Origin: Roseovarius mucosus
GTDB lineage: Bacteria > Pseudomonadota > Alphaproteobacteria > Rhodobacterales > Rhodobacteraceae
Reading direction: 5' to 3'
Assembly: GCF_002080415.1 (NCBI RefSeq)
Contig: NZ_CP020474.1
Location: 1,687,501 to 1,751,500 of the forward strand
DNA length: 64,000 nucleotides
This document shows, piece after piece, positions 17,006-25,690 of this stretch. Within the stretch, counting starts at the first letter, position 1. Every line of letters starts with the position of its first letter. The translations under genes and the position numbers were made by a program. The notes below the pieces were generated by a model, which worked only from the letters and a program-made list of their open reading frames with translations, did not search any database and was not told where the DNA came from.

Positions 17006-18070
17006 ATGACAGACTCTGCTCCCCTTACCCCCGACGCACTCCGTGCCTTTATGGCCGATAACCCCAAGATGCGCAGCCGCGATCAGGCGAACCGCCTTGG
17101 CATCAGCGAAGCGCAACTGGTCGCGGCCCACATCGGACGCGGTGTGACGGCCATTGCCGCGCACCCCGATCAGGTGATGGGGGCCGCGCAACGCCTTGGC
17201 GAAGTGATGGCGCTCACCCGCAATGAAAGTTGCGTGCATGAAAAAGTGGGGCGCTATGACAATTATCACAGCGGACAACACACGGCGATGGTCCTGACCG
17301 AGGATATCGACCTCAGGATGTTCCCAAGCCATTGGCGCCATGCCTTTATGGTCGAAACCGAGAGCGAGACAGGGCCCCGGCGCAGTCTGCAGGTGTTCGA
17401 CGCCGCAGGCGACGCGGTGCACAAGATTTTCCTGCGCGATGGATCATCGCTGACCGCATGGGAGGCGCTTCGCCTCTCGTTGGCTCTGCCAGACCAGTCC
17501 GAAAGCTTGACGGTTGCAGCGCGCACGCCCCCGGAGGCTGCGAAATCAAACCCCGACAAAATCGAGGTCCTGCGCGAGGAATGGCGGCGGATGACCGATA
17601 CGCATCAATTCCTGCGCCTGACGTCCAAACTGCGGATGAACCGGCTTGGGGCCTACCGTATCGCGGGGGCACCGTTTGTGCGGGCATTGGCCCCAGAGGC
17701 GGTGAACACCCTTCTGACCCAACTGGCGCAGGCAGGCACCGAAGTGATGATCTTTGTCGGCAATCGGGGCTGCATTCAGATTCATTCCGGCCCTGTTGTG
17801 ACCCTCAAACCGATGGGACCATGGCAGAATGTGATGGATCCAGGGTTCAACCTGCATCTGCGGCTGGATCATGTGGCCGAGGTTTGGGCCGTAGACAAAC
17901 CGACGCAACGCGGTGCGGCGATTTCGGTAGAAGCGTTTGACGCTCAGGGATCGCTGATTTTTCAGATCTTTGGATTGGGCAAGGAGGGGCGTGACAGCCG
18001 CGCGGCCTTTGGTCGGGTCGTAAAGGCGCTTCCGGCTCTGCACAACGCTGACACGGAGGCCCTGACATGA
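17006..18070 (+). CDS. hmuS: Hemin-degrading/hemin-transfer factor HmuS
   Basis: 354-residue cytosolic protein that receives imported heme and delivers or breaks it. The start at 17006 (MTDSAPLTPDALRAFMADNP) has GAGG five bases upstream; an ATG 12 codons earlier lacks one. The protein shows the duplicated HemS fold: each half has the pattern of a helical lead-in, then strands such as MALTRNESCVHEKVGRYDN (first) and VMIFVGNRGCIQIHSGPV (second), the latter being the heme-side conserved block. First gene of hmuSTUV and overlaps hmuT by four bases. Confidence 0.92.
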   Translation: MTDSAPLTPDALRAFMADNPKMRSRDQANRLGISEAQLVAAHIGRGVTAIAAHPDQVMGAAQRLGEVMALTRNESCVHEKVGRYDNYHSGQHTAMVLTEDIDLRMFPSHWRHAFMVETESETGPRRSLQVFDAAGDAVHKIFLRDGSSLTAWEALRLSLALPDQSESLTVAARTPPEAAKSNPDKIEVLREEWRRMTDTHQFLRLTSKLRMNRLGAYRIAGAPFVRALAPEAVNTLLTQLAQAGTEVMIFVGNRGCIQIHSGPVVTLKPMGPWQNVMDPGFNLHLRLDHVAEVWAVDKPTQRGAAISVEAFDAQGSLIFQIFGLGKEGRDSRAAFGRVVKALPALHNADTEALT

Positions 18071-18963
18071 GTGGAAGTTCCCTGACGCGCCGCGCACTCT
18101 TGGCGCAGGTGGCGATCTTGGCCTTGGCGGGGACAAGCCTTGCGCAGGACGGCGACCGAGTGCTGTCCATCGGCGGATCGGTGACAGAGATCGTGCATGC
18201 CTTGGGGCAAGAGGATCGGTTGATCGCGCGCGATACGACCTCGACCTTTCCGCCCAACGTGACCAAATTGCCTGATGTGGGCTATGCGCGCGCGCTCAGC
18301 CCCGAAGGTGTGCTCTCGGTCGCTCCGTCGCTCATCCTCGCTATCGATGGGGCTGGCCCCCCCGAAACGATCGAAGTCCTGCGGCAATCAGGCGTAGGTT
18401 TTGTCACCATTCCAGAGGCGCACAGTGCCGAGGGAATCATCACCAAGATTACCGCTGTTGGCGCAGCCTTGGGCGTGCCTGAGCGCGCCGAAGCCTTGGC
18501 GTCAGAGACGCGCACCGCGCTTGCAACCGCGGCCACGCGGACTGCTCAAGTGCCAGAGGCCGCGCGCAAGCGCGTCCTCTTCATCCTCAGCCTGCAAGGC
18601 GGGCGCATCCTCGCGTCCGGGCGCGACACGCAGGCCGCCGCCATCATCGAGATGGCGGGGGGCATCAACGCGGTTACAGCCTTTGAAGGCTACAAACAGT
18701 TGACAGATGAAGCTGTGGCAAAGGCCGCCCCCGATGTGATCCTGATGATGGACCGAACTGGCGATCATGCCATCCTGGACGAACAACTCTTTGCCATGCC
18801 CGCGATCCGCATCACGCCGGCAGGTGCCGATGAGGCAATTGTGCGGATGAACGGGCTCTATCTGTTGGGCTTCGGGCCGCGCACCGCATCGGCTGCCCTC
18901 GATTTGAACACAGCCCTTTATCCGCAGCCCCAAGAGACCGACAATGACCGTGACCCAAGCTGA
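18067..18963 (+). CDS. hmuT: Periplasmic heme-binding protein HmuT
   Basis: 298-residue solute-binding protein of the heme ABC importer. The N terminus SLTRRALLAQVAILALAG carries a twin arginine, so export may be by Tat or Sec, with cleavage near SLAQ. Cluster-A-2 fold features are visible: RVLSIGGSVTEIVHALG opening strand and helix, the DVGYARALSPEGVLSVAPSL region with the tyrosine that ligates heme in HmuT/ShuT, and the long linking helix AEGIITKITAVGAALG. Overlaps hmuS and hmuU (20 bases), consistent with tight translational coupling. Confidence 0.92.
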   Translation: MSGSSLTRRALLAQVAILALAGTSLAQDGDRVLSIGGSVTEIVHALGQEDRLIARDTTSTFPPNVTKLPDVGYARALSPEGVLSVAPSLILAIDGAGPPETIEVLRQSGVGFVTIPEAHSAEGIITKITAVGAALGVPERAEALASETRTALATAATRTAQVPEAARKRVLFILSLQGGRILASGRDTQAAAIIEMAGGINAVTAFEGYKQLTDEAVAKAAPDVILMMDRTGDHAILDEQLFAMPAIRITPAGADEAIVRMNGLYLLGFGPRTASAALDLNTALYPQPQETDNDRDPS

Positions 18964-20011
18964 CGCGCTGACGCCCAGCCGTTTCACGGATCGCCGCACG
19001 CGGGCGCGTCGCGCGCATCTGTGGCTGGGTCTCGGTCTGCTTCTGACGTGCGCCCTCAGTCTTGAAACCGGCGCATCCGGGGTCTCGCTTTGGTCGATGG
19101 TCGGTGCGGGGGGGCAGGATACACCCGTCCACAGCATCATCCTTTGGGAGGTTCGCCTGCCGCGCGTTTTACTGGGCGCGCTGGTTGGGGCGGCTCTGGC
19201 GGTTTCCGGCACGGTGATGCAAGGGCTTTTTCGCAATCCGCTGGCCGATCCCGGCATCGTGGGGGTTAGCGCCGGGGCCGGTCTTGGGGCCGTGACGGCG
19301 ATTGTGCTGGGCGGCCTGCTGCCCATCGCCCTGCGCGACAGTCTGGGCCCGTTCCTTGTGCCGGCGGCAGCGTTCTTGGGCGGCTGGGCCTCTGTTCTTT
19401 TGCTCTACGGGGTTGCCACGCGCGGTGGGCGCACGTCTGTGGCGACGATGCTGCTGGCGGGGATCGCGCTTGGCGCGCTGTCGGGCGCAGTGTCGGGCCT
19501 GATGGTCTATGCGGCGGATGATCAGCAGCTGAGAGACCTGACATTCTGGGGCCTCGGCTCTCTGGCTGGGGCGACATGGGCCAAGGTGGCCACCGCCATG
19601 CCGATCCTTGTTGTGGCCATGGTCGGGGCCCTCGGGCTGGGGCGTGGGTTGAATGGTCTTGCTTTTGGCGAGGCAACCGCACTGCATCTTGGCATCCCGG
19701 TGCAACGGACCAAAACGCTGGCCATTCTCGCGGTTGCGGCGGCGACTGGCGGTGCGGTGGCGGTGTCTGGCGGGATTGGGTTCATCGGCATTGTCGTGCC
19801 ACATCTGCTTCGTCTGGCAACCGGGCCGGATCACGGGCCACTGCTGCTGAATGCGGCGCTTCTCGGGGCAATCTTGCTGCTTGGGGCAGACATCATCAGC
19901 CGCGTGATCATTGCCCCAGCCGAACTGCCCATCGGTATCGTCACAGCGGTTCTGGGCGCGCCGGTGTTCTTGTGGATATTGCTCCGACAGCGCCCGATGG
20001 GGGATATGTGA
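18944..20011 (+). CDS. hmuU: Heme ABC transporter permease HmuU
   Basis: 355-residue FecCD/BtuC-family inner-membrane permease, which as a dimer moves heme into the cytoplasm. About ten hydrophobic segments are visible from residue 25 on. Family motifs include VRLPRVLLGALVGAALAVSG, FRNPLADPGIVGVSAGAGLG and the loop that touches the ATPase, GGIGFIGIVVPHLLRL near 280. It overlaps hmuT by 20 bases and hmuV by one (TGATG). Confidence 0.95.
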   Translation: MTVTQADALTPSRFTDRRTRARRAHLWLGLGLLLTCALSLETGASGVSLWSMVGAGGQDTPVHSIILWEVRLPRVLLGALVGAALAVSGTVMQGLFRNPLADPGIVGVSAGAGLGAVTAIVLGGLLPIALRDSLGPFLVPAAAFLGGWASVLLLYGVATRGGRTSVATMLLAGIALGALSGAVSGLMVYAADDQQLRDLTFWGLGSLAGATWAKVATAMPILVVAMVGALGLGRGLNGLAFGEATALHLGIPVQRTKTLAILAVAAATGGAVAVSGGIGFIGIVVPHLLRLATGPDHGPLLLNAALLGAILLLGADIISRVIIAPAELPIGIVTAVLGAPVFLWILLRQRPMGDM

Positions 20012-20799
20012 TGCTGGCTGCAGAGCGGATCACGCTCGGCCTTGGGGGCCGGACCATCCTGCGCGACGTCACGCTTTCTGCCCGCGCAGGTGCGGTGACG
20101 GCCATTGTCGGCCCGAATGGATCGGGCAAGACGTCGCTCTTGCGCGTGCTGACGGGCGAGAGCGCCGGTTCGGGCCGAGTTCAGCTTGGTCAATTGGAGG
20201 TAACTCCGCGTGCGGCTGCAGCACTTGCCGCACGACGCGGGGTGCTGCCACAGGCCACGCGGATCGCCTTTCCCTTTACGGTGATCGAATTGGTCCGCAT
20301 AGGCCATAGCGCAGGGCAATATGCCGGGCGGGCTGATGTTCCCGAACGCGCCTTGGCCCGGGTGGGATTGGCGCATATGGCCAACCGTTTCTACCAAGAC
20401 CTGTCGGGGGGTGAGCAGCAGCGCGTTCAATTGGCACGCGTTCTTGCGCAGGTTTGGGAGCCTGTCGGACCGGGCGGGGCAAACTGGCTGTTTTTGGACG
20501 AACCCGTCTCGAGCCTTGATATTGGCCAACAATTGAGCGTCATGCAGATTGCCCGCACCTATGCGGAGACAGGGGGCGGCGTGGTTGCGGTGATGCACGA
20601 TCTGAACCTGACCGCGATGTTCGCCGATCATGTCATCATGGTGCAGAAGGGCAGGATTGCAGGCGCGGGCAAGCCGCAAGAGGTTCTGACCTCTGGCACG
20701 CTCTCGGCGGTCTACGGCTGTGCGCTCAGGATAAGTACGCCGCCAACAAAGGATGTGCCCTATCTGCTGCCCCAAGCCGCGCAAGAGTTTGCAGGCTGA
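20011..20799 (+). CDS. hmuV: Heme ABC transporter ATP-binding protein HmuV
   Basis: 262-residue ATPase powering HmuU. The start ATG at 20011 overlaps the hmuU stop; the frame is open much further upstream but that part is a shadow of hmuU. Walker A GPNGSGKTS near 36-44, Q-loop in GVLPQATRIAF, ABC signature LSGGEQQRVQLAR near 135, Walker B WLFLDEPVSSLD near 163, and the switch histidine in VMHDLNLT. Last gene of hmuSTUV; its end faces flgD in convergent orientation. Confidence 0.95.
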   Translation: MLAAERITLGLGGRTILRDVTLSARAGAVTAIVGPNGSGKTSLLRVLTGESAGSGRVQLGQLEVTPRAAAALAARRGVLPQATRIAFPFTVIELVRIGHSAGQYAGRADVPERALARVGLAHMANRFYQDLSGGEQQRVQLARVLAQVWEPVGPGGANWLFLDEPVSSLDIGQQLSVMQIARTYAETGGGVVAVMHDLNLTAMFADHVIMVQKGRIAGAGKPQEVLTSGTLSAVYGCALRISTPPTKDVPYLLPQAAQEFAG

Positions 20800-20851
20800 T
20801 GTCGACATTGCACCCCATGCCATACGCAAAACCTGCGTCATGAAGAGGGCC

Positions 20852-21544
20852 CTATTGCGGTGCCGGGCGCAGGCCAAGAACCTGTGCAGGGGCGATCCGT
20901 TCGCCATTCCTGAGGATCAAGACGGTCTCGCCCGCCTCGAACTGTGCTTCTGCGATTTGACGATAAAAGCTGGCGCTGTGGCGTGCGAGCGTTTCTTCAT
21001 TCGCGAAGGAGTGCACAGAGAGCGTATATTCCCCCTCTGCAAGCGGGAAACCCGCCGAATCGAGACCGGACCAGACCACCGGACCCGAGCGCGCCGGGAT
21101 CGTTTGGCGGTTCACTATGATGCCGCGGGCATCGCTTGCAACGATTTCGGCGGCATCCGCCTGCGACTCGACCGTGGCGATCAGGGAAATCGGCTGTCCA
21201 GAGAACGCGACGGGGCCGGTTGCCAGCGCCTCCATTCCGATCCATCCGGATACTTGCGACAAGCCCTGTGCGCCCAACCGCGCGCCTAGATCTGTGAGCA
21301 GATCATTGGTCAGCACCTGTTGTTCGACCGTCGAGAATGTCGCCAACTGCACAGCGAAATCAGAAGATTCAATTGGATTGAGTGGGTCCTGATTGCGCAA
21401 TTGGGTCGTTAGCAGCCTGAGAAAGGTTTCAAAGTCAGAGCTGAAACCGGTTGCAGGACGCGCAGGGGCAGCAGCGTTGGTTGAGGGGGGGGCTGCTTGG
21501 CTGCGGTCCAGGCCGGTGCCCGGTGGAATCGTCGTCACGTCCAT
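20852..21544 (-). CDS. flgD: Flagellar hook capping protein FlgD
   Basis: 230-residue scaffold that caps the growing hook so that FlgE subunits can assemble. The conserved N-terminal block FSSDFETFLRLLTTQLRNQD followed by PLNPIESSDFAVQLATFSTVEQ is diagnostic; the C-terminal half has the FlgD beta/tudor-like region with WSGLDSAGFPLAEGEYTL. No signal peptide, as expected for type III export. Located 10 bases after fliK in a short leftward operon. Confidence 0.93.
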   Translation of the reverse strand: MDVTTIPPGTGLDRSQAAPPSTNAAAPARPATGFSSDFETFLRLLTTQLRNQDPLNPIESSDFAVQLATFSTVEQQVLTNDLLTDLGARLGAQGLSQVSGWIGMEALATGPVAFSGQPISLIATVESQADAAEIVASDARGIIVNRQTIPARSGPVVWSGLDSAGFPLAEGEYTLSVHSFANEETLARHSASFYRQIAEAQFEAGETVLILRNGERIAPAQVLGLRPAPQ

Positions 21545-21554
21545 CTTGTTTCCT

Positions 21555-23051
21555 TTAAATCAAGACATTGATGCGCGCGCCTGCCAAAGCAGGCGAACTG
21601 AGAGCCGGGGGCACAAACACGTCTGGCACCGCGCCGCGCCCCTCATCCTCGCGGTGGGTGGCGCCTTGTGCGTTCAGGGTCTTGCCCGGGCTTCCGCCAG
21701 GGTTTTGCCCAGAAAAGGCGAAACGCGCCTCTTGATAACCAACATCCAGCAGCCCCCGCGCCAATGTCTCTATGTGCCGCCGAAGAAGATCGAGCGTTTC
21801 TGGCCGCTCGGCCAATACAGTCACGGCCACGACGCCTTCATGGCTTGTCAACCTGAGGCGCACCCGGCCCAGTTCCTCGGGCGCAAGCTGAAGGTCGATG
21901 GTGGATTTGCCAGCACCCTGCGACTGCACCGCCACCGCAATCTGCTGGGCAATGGCCTGCGGCAAGTCGGTCCGCGCCAAGGACAGGAGCGGCTGGTATT
22001 GCCCGTTTGGCCCCGTAGACACGGCAAACCGCAAGTCGGAAACCTCAGTCACCGCTGGCATTTCCGCCTCGTCTCCAAGACCAAGCTCCGGGATATCTGC
22101 AAATGGATTTGCCTTTGCGGCCTCCCCTCCGCTAAGCAGATTGAGCCCTGCTGACCGCATGGCCAGAGACGGCAGAGGCGCGTATCGTGCACCCTTCTGT
22201 GCGGGATACGCGCCCCACGACCCGGACATCAATTCCCGAGGCGAACCTGTCTTCGATTCTGTGACCAGAGCATACTCTGGATCAAATTCGACTTGCCCTA
22301 AGGCATGGGGCAGGTTCGGGCCAACATTCGAACTATCTGGGCGCATGCCCGGCGGCGCGGAGAGGTCGGGTTCTGCCTTTATCCGGGGCTGAGAGACAAA
22401 AGGATCGGCGCGCCACGCCGCTGGCTGCTTTGCATCCCCGCCCGTCTGGGAACCTGTCAACGATCTTTGGCCTAGGTCCACTTGGGTGAAGTCCTCTGGC
22501 GATATCTCTGGTACCGGGCCCACCGGATGAGCGAAAGAGGCTGATGTCGTCTGATCTGCAAACCGATGCGGTGCCGATCGCTGCTCCGAGGGGTTCATCC
22601 CGTCCGCAACTGATCCCTCGAACTGCGCCGTGGCATAGCCCTGGATCGGGACTATGGGGGCATCCTCCTCTGCTTGCGACAAGGCACCATCGACCGCCAT
22701 TGAGACAGGCGGCACGTTCTGGTCCTCAGCCTCAGATAACCCAGGCACCGGCCCCGCATGTGGCCGAGGCCCGGCATCGGTGCTGGGCAATCCACCCTTG
22801 GACACCAATTCCTTGCGGATTTGGGTCCGCGCGACATCCACAACAGACGCGGCAAGCCCAGCGTCTGACATATCGTCTTTCTCGCGCTGCAGATCCAAGG
22901 CGGCCTCTTCCGCACTTTGGAAAATGTCGGCGAATGTTTTCGCCCTTTCAGACGACGGTCCACCGGCAGCAGCCGCGCCCAAACCGGACGGCAATGCCGA
23001 TGAAAGCCCAAGGACGGGATTAAGAGGATCCTTGGCGGGGATTACTGACAT
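21555..23051 (-). CDS. fliK: Flagellar hook-length control protein FliK
   Basis: 498-residue molecular ruler that sets hook length and switches export specificity. Start at 23051 (MSVIPAKDPLNPVLG) has GGAGG seven bases upstream; a start seven codons earlier does not. The first 350 residues are low-complexity, proline-, serine- and glutamine-rich, as in other FliK proteins. The conserved C-terminal domain is recognised by IDLQLAPEELGRVRLRLTS near 395 and LDLLRRHIETLARGLLDVGY. First gene of the fliK-flgD operon; divergent from the flgJ-type gene. Confidence 0.88.
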   Translation of the reverse strand: MSVIPAKDPLNPVLGLSSALPSGLGAAAAGGPSSERAKTFADIFQSAEEAALDLQREKDDMSDAGLAASVVDVARTQIRKELVSKGGLPSTDAGPRPHAGPVPGLSEAEDQNVPPVSMAVDGALSQAEEDAPIVPIQGYATAQFEGSVADGMNPSEQRSAPHRFADQTTSASFAHPVGPVPEISPEDFTQVDLGQRSLTGSQTGGDAKQPAAWRADPFVSQPRIKAEPDLSAPPGMRPDSSNVGPNLPHALGQVEFDPEYALVTESKTGSPRELMSGSWGAYPAQKGARYAPLPSLAMRSAGLNLLSGGEAAKANPFADIPELGLGDEAEMPAVTEVSDLRFAVSTGPNGQYQPLLSLARTDLPQAIAQQIAVAVQSQGAGKSTIDLQLAPEELGRVRLRLTSHEGVVAVTVLAERPETLDLLRRHIETLARGLLDVGYQEARFAFSGQNPGGSPGKTLNAQGATHREDEGRGAVPDVFVPPALSSPALAGARINVLI

Positions 23052-23165
23052 AGGCGCCCTCCGTGATGCCATGGCGATAAGCCGGAGGATTGCAGAAACC
23101 AGTTACTGCTTCTTTACCGGTTTCGGTTCTTCTTGTGTCCAGTGTGATCAATTTGAGGGATTCTC

Positions 23166-23450
23166 ATGACTGACCCTGTACAACTTTCCTCCAGAGCCGT
23201 GGACCGGCCCTCGACCAGCTTAACCCGCACCAAGCAAGTGGCCGAACGGCTAGAGGCAAGCTTTCTTGCTGAAATGCTCAAGTTCGGGGGGCTGGACCCC
23301 AAGAGCGACAGCTTTGTGGCGAGCACGGGCGAATCGCAATTTGCATCCTTTCACCGCGAGGCATTGGCACAAGAGATGGTCAAAGCGGGTGGCATCGGGC
23401 TGGCAGATGTCTTTTATCGCTCGATGATGGAGCGCGCCCATGACGCTTGA
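23166..23450 (+). CDS. flgJ: FlgJ-type rod-binding protein, muramidase-less
   Basis: 94-residue protein corresponding only to the N-terminal rod-scaffold domain of FlgJ. The sequence AERLEASFLAEMLKFGGLDP and SQFASFHREALAQEMVKAGG-type pattern match the rod-binding domain; the C-terminal peptidoglycan hydrolase domain of gammaproteobacterial FlgJ is missing, as is common in alphaproteobacteria. A separate transglycosylase gene at 57690 may do that job. GAGGGA lies before the ATG. Overlaps flgN by 11 bases. Confidence 0.85.
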   Translation: MTDPVQLSSRAVDRPSTSLTRTKQVAERLEASFLAEMLKFGGLDPKSDSFVASTGESQFASFHREALAQEMVKAGGIGLADVFYRSMMERAHDA

Positions 23451-23799
23451 TCAGAGTACCCGCATCATCCAACAGCTTGACCTTATTCTGGAGGAAGAGC
23501 GCGACGCCCTTTTGCGCGGAGATCTGTCGCAGATCGTGGCGCTCATGTTGAAAAAGGAACAGTTGGTAGACGCGCTCAATGCCCTTTCGGCGACGGCAAG
23601 CGGCGATCTGATTGCGGTTCAAGGTAAGTTGAGCCGCAATCAGGCCCTGCTTGACGGGGCCTTGCAGGGTATTCGCACTGTTGCGGCGCGCCTCGCAGCG
23701 CACCGCCGCATTCGACGTTCCTTGGACACCTATGACCAGAACGGTCACAAACGCTCGATCCCCGGCGACATCGCGCACCATCTTGAAAAGCGTGCCTGA
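23440..23799 (+). CDS. flgN: FlgN-like flagellar export chaperone
   Basis: 119-residue, mostly helical protein. Heptad-like helices (IIQQLDLILEEERDALLRGD, then VALMLKKEQLVDALNALSA) match FlgN, the chaperone of hook-filament junction proteins FlgK and FlgL. Similarity is by pattern, so this is a moderate call. Overlaps the flgJ-type gene and precedes fliC by 209 bases of structured leader. Confidence 0.72.
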   Translation: MTLDQSTRIIQQLDLILEEERDALLRGDLSQIVALMLKKEQLVDALNALSATASGDLIAVQGKLSRNQALLDGALQGIRTVAARLAAHRRIRRSLDTYDQNGHKRSIPGDIAHHLEKRA

Positions 23800-23945
23800 G
23801 GGATTGGCTAAAATTCGCGGCGTTTCAGAGATGGGACTTAGCACTCCGTTAGCATCTTGAAGGCATTTTATCTCTTGCATCCCGAAACGGATGGCGCAGC
23901 CGGGACCATCCCGCACCCTGCAACCGTCAGAAAGACAGTCCAAAC

Positions 23946-23989
23946 CGTCTCCTCCGGGGAGACGAACCATGAAATGGCGAAATTCGCCA
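23946..23989 (+). promoter_or_regulatory. Structured 5' leader of fliC: two hairpins
   Basis: Two stable hairpins sit close before the fliC ribosome site: CGTCTCC (23946-23952) with GGAGACG (23958-23964), and TGGCGAA (23975-23981) with TTCGCCA (23983-23989). The ribosome site AAAGGA (about 23996-24001) follows seven bases later. In Caulobacter, FlbT controls flagellin mRNA through its 5' leader, and flbT lies two genes downstream here. Confidence 0.5.
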
Positions 23990-24008
23990 AACCCGAAAGG
24001 AACATGAT

Positions 24009-24839
24009 ATGTCCAGTATTCTGACCAATAACAGCGCCATGGTCGCTCTTCAGACCTTGCAATCCGTGAACTCTAACCTTGCCAAGACGCAGGATATGAT
24101 CTCGACGGGCAAGGCTGTCGCAACGGCCAAGGACAATTCGGCCATCTTTGCCATTTCCAAGGTGATGGAATCCGACGTCAGCGGCTTCAAGGCCGTTTCC
24201 GACGCGCTGTCTTTGGGCGAATCGACGGTCGCCGTGGCCTCGGCCGGGGCAGAGCAGATCACCAATTTGCTCAACGAGATCAAGGAAAAGGTCGTCGCCG
24301 CGACCGGTGAAAACGTCGATCACAGCAAGATCCAGAACGATGTCGACGAGCTGGTGAATCAGGTCACGTCGATTATCGGCGCGTCACAATTCAACGGCGC
24401 GAATCTGCTCAACACGGCGGGCAACGCAGGGATAACGGTACTGTCGTCCCTCGATCGGGACGCAACCGGAACGGTCACAGCGTCGAACATCAGCGTGGCT
24501 TCTGTTGATTTCGAGGCCAACCTTGATCTGAGCGACATTGATGTGACGAACTCTGCAGCCGCTGACACCTCGCTTGCCGCAATCGAAGTCCATATCCAGA
24601 CGGCGGTCGACGGGGCGGCAGCGCTTGGTGCGTCGGCCAAACGGATATCGGATCAAAACGAATTCGTCAGCAAGGTGACGGATGCGATCAAATCCGGGAT
24701 CGGCGCATTGGTCGATGCCGATTTGGAAGAGACCTCTGCGCGTCTCCAGGCCTTGCAGGTGCAACAACAGTTGGCGACACAGTCTTTGTCCATCGCCAAT
24801 CAGGCCCCGCAGGCCATCCTGTCGCTGTTCAGGAACTAA
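24009..24839 (+). CDS. fliC: Flagellin
   Basis: 276-residue filament subunit, short like other alphaproteobacterial flagellins. The conserved D0/D1 ends are clear: N-terminal SSILTNNSAMVALQTLQSVN and the GEST-like block SDALSLGESTVAVASAGAEQI, and C-terminal LQVQQQLATQSLSIANQAPQ ending in ILSLFRN. The variable centre (residues about 135-190) is small. It has its own structured leader and is followed by a hairpin, then flaF and flbT, the usual flagellin regulators. Confidence 0.96.
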   Translation: MSSILTNNSAMVALQTLQSVNSNLAKTQDMISTGKAVATAKDNSAIFAISKVMESDVSGFKAVSDALSLGESTVAVASAGAEQITNLLNEIKEKVVAATGENVDHSKIQNDVDELVNQVTSIIGASQFNGANLLNTAGNAGITVLSSLDRDATGTVTASNISVASVDFEANLDLSDIDVTNSAAADTSLAAIEVHIQTAVDGAAALGASAKRISDQNEFVSKVTDAIKSGIGALVDADLEETSARLQALQVQQQLATQSLSIANQAPQAILSLFRN

Positions 24840-24844
24840 GCCAT

Positions 24845-24872
24845 TCAGGGGCGTCTCTCGGGGCGCCCCTGA
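24845..24872 (+). terminator. Hairpin after fliC
   Basis: A perfect 9-bp stem TCAGGGGCG (24845-24853) / CGCCCCTGA (24864-24872) begins six bases after the fliC stop. No U tract follows, so it may be a partial terminator or 3' stabiliser that sets the fliC transcript level above flaF-flbT. Confidence 0.55.
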
Positions 24873-24911
24873 CATCTCTTCGGTGACAGACTGACCCTGA
24901 AAGGACTTGAC

Positions 24912-25289
24912 GTGAATGCGACCCGTCTGGCGCAGAGCGCCTATCGCGACCAATCCCGGCCCGTCCGGACTGACCGTGGGCTGGAATATGATGCCTTTGC
25001 CCGTATCACCCAACGCTTGGTGCACGCAGCAGGGCAGGACCCAAGAGATATAGCCAATCTCGCGGCCGCCCTTCATGACAATCGGCGGCTCTGGACAATC
25101 TTGGCGACTGACGTCGCCGACCCACAAAACCCACTGCCGCAATCGTTGCGGGCCCAAGTCGTCTATCTCGCGCAGTTTTGCCATCATCACAGCAGCGCGG
25201 TGCTGAATGCAAACGCATCGCTTCAACCCTTGATCGACATCAATACAGCCATCATGCGCGGGCTGAGCGATAGGAGAGCAGACCAATGA
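24912..25289 (+). CDS. flaF: Flagellar biosynthesis regulator FlaF
   Basis: 125-residue protein, all alpha-helical. It has the FlaF pattern from the start: an AQSAYRDQ block, EYDAFARITQRLVHA, NRRLWTILATDVADPQNPLP and LRAQVVYLAQF. In Caulobacter FlaF is needed for flagellin secretion and opposes FlbT. Overlaps flbT by four bases (ATGA). Confidence 0.92.
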   Translation: MNATRLAQSAYRDQSRPVRTDRGLEYDAFARITQRLVHAAGQDPRDIANLAAALHDNRRLWTILATDVADPQNPLPQSLRAQVVYLAQFCHHHSSAVLNANASLQPLIDINTAIMRGLSDRRADQ

Positions 25290-25690
25290 GCGGCCTCGTC
25301 CTAAAACTTAATCCCAAAGAGCGGGTGCTTATCAACGGGGCGGTGATCGAGAACGGCGACCGCCGCTCACGGCTGTCCATCATGACGCCGAATGCGCATA
25401 TCCTGCGGCTTCGGGATGCCATTCACCCAGAAAGTGCAACAACGCCTGTACGCAGGGCCTGCTTTGCTACGCAACTTCTGCTCTCGGGCGATGGCGATCC
25501 GCAGGACGCGCGCCGCCAGATCCTGCGACGAATCGAAGAGCTGAGCCAGGCGTTGCGCGATCCCGACAGCCGTATCCAGTTGACCCTCGCCACGCGGGCG
25601 CTTCTGGACGGGGAATACTACAAATGCCTCAAGGCCCTGCGAGCCCTCCTACCACGTGAAGAGCGTCTTTTGGCGCATCGTGCGTCATGA
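25286..25690 (+). CDS. flbT: Flagellin mRNA regulator FlbT
   Basis: 134-residue post-transcriptional regulator of flagellin mRNA. The family's opening MSGLVLKLNPKERVLINGAV with IENGDRRSRLSIMTPNAHIL is complete, and the helical C-terminal half contains LLDGEYYKCLKALRALLP. Known FlbT proteins repress flagellin translation by acting at the mRNA leader; the hairpins before fliC are the natural target here (inference). Coupled to flaF and to the next gene by four-base overlaps. Confidence 0.92.
   Translation: MSGLVLKLNPKERVLINGAVIENGDRRSRLSIMTPNAHILRLRDAIHPESATTPVRRACFATQLLLSGDGDPQDARRQILRRIEELSQALRDPDSRIQLTLATRALLDGEYYKCLKALRALLPREERLLAHRAS

Noticed and set aside
23103..23117. TTAC-N7-TTAC between fliK and flgJ as a CtrA site
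   Set aside because: Right spacing and place, but both half sites carry a mismatch; too weak to list as a site.
23805..23830. Sigma-54 or sigma-28 promoter before fliC (GGCTAAAATTCGC)
   Set aside because: The GG-GC spacing is one base short for sigma-54, and no GCCGATAA-like -10 follows the TAAA for sigma-28.
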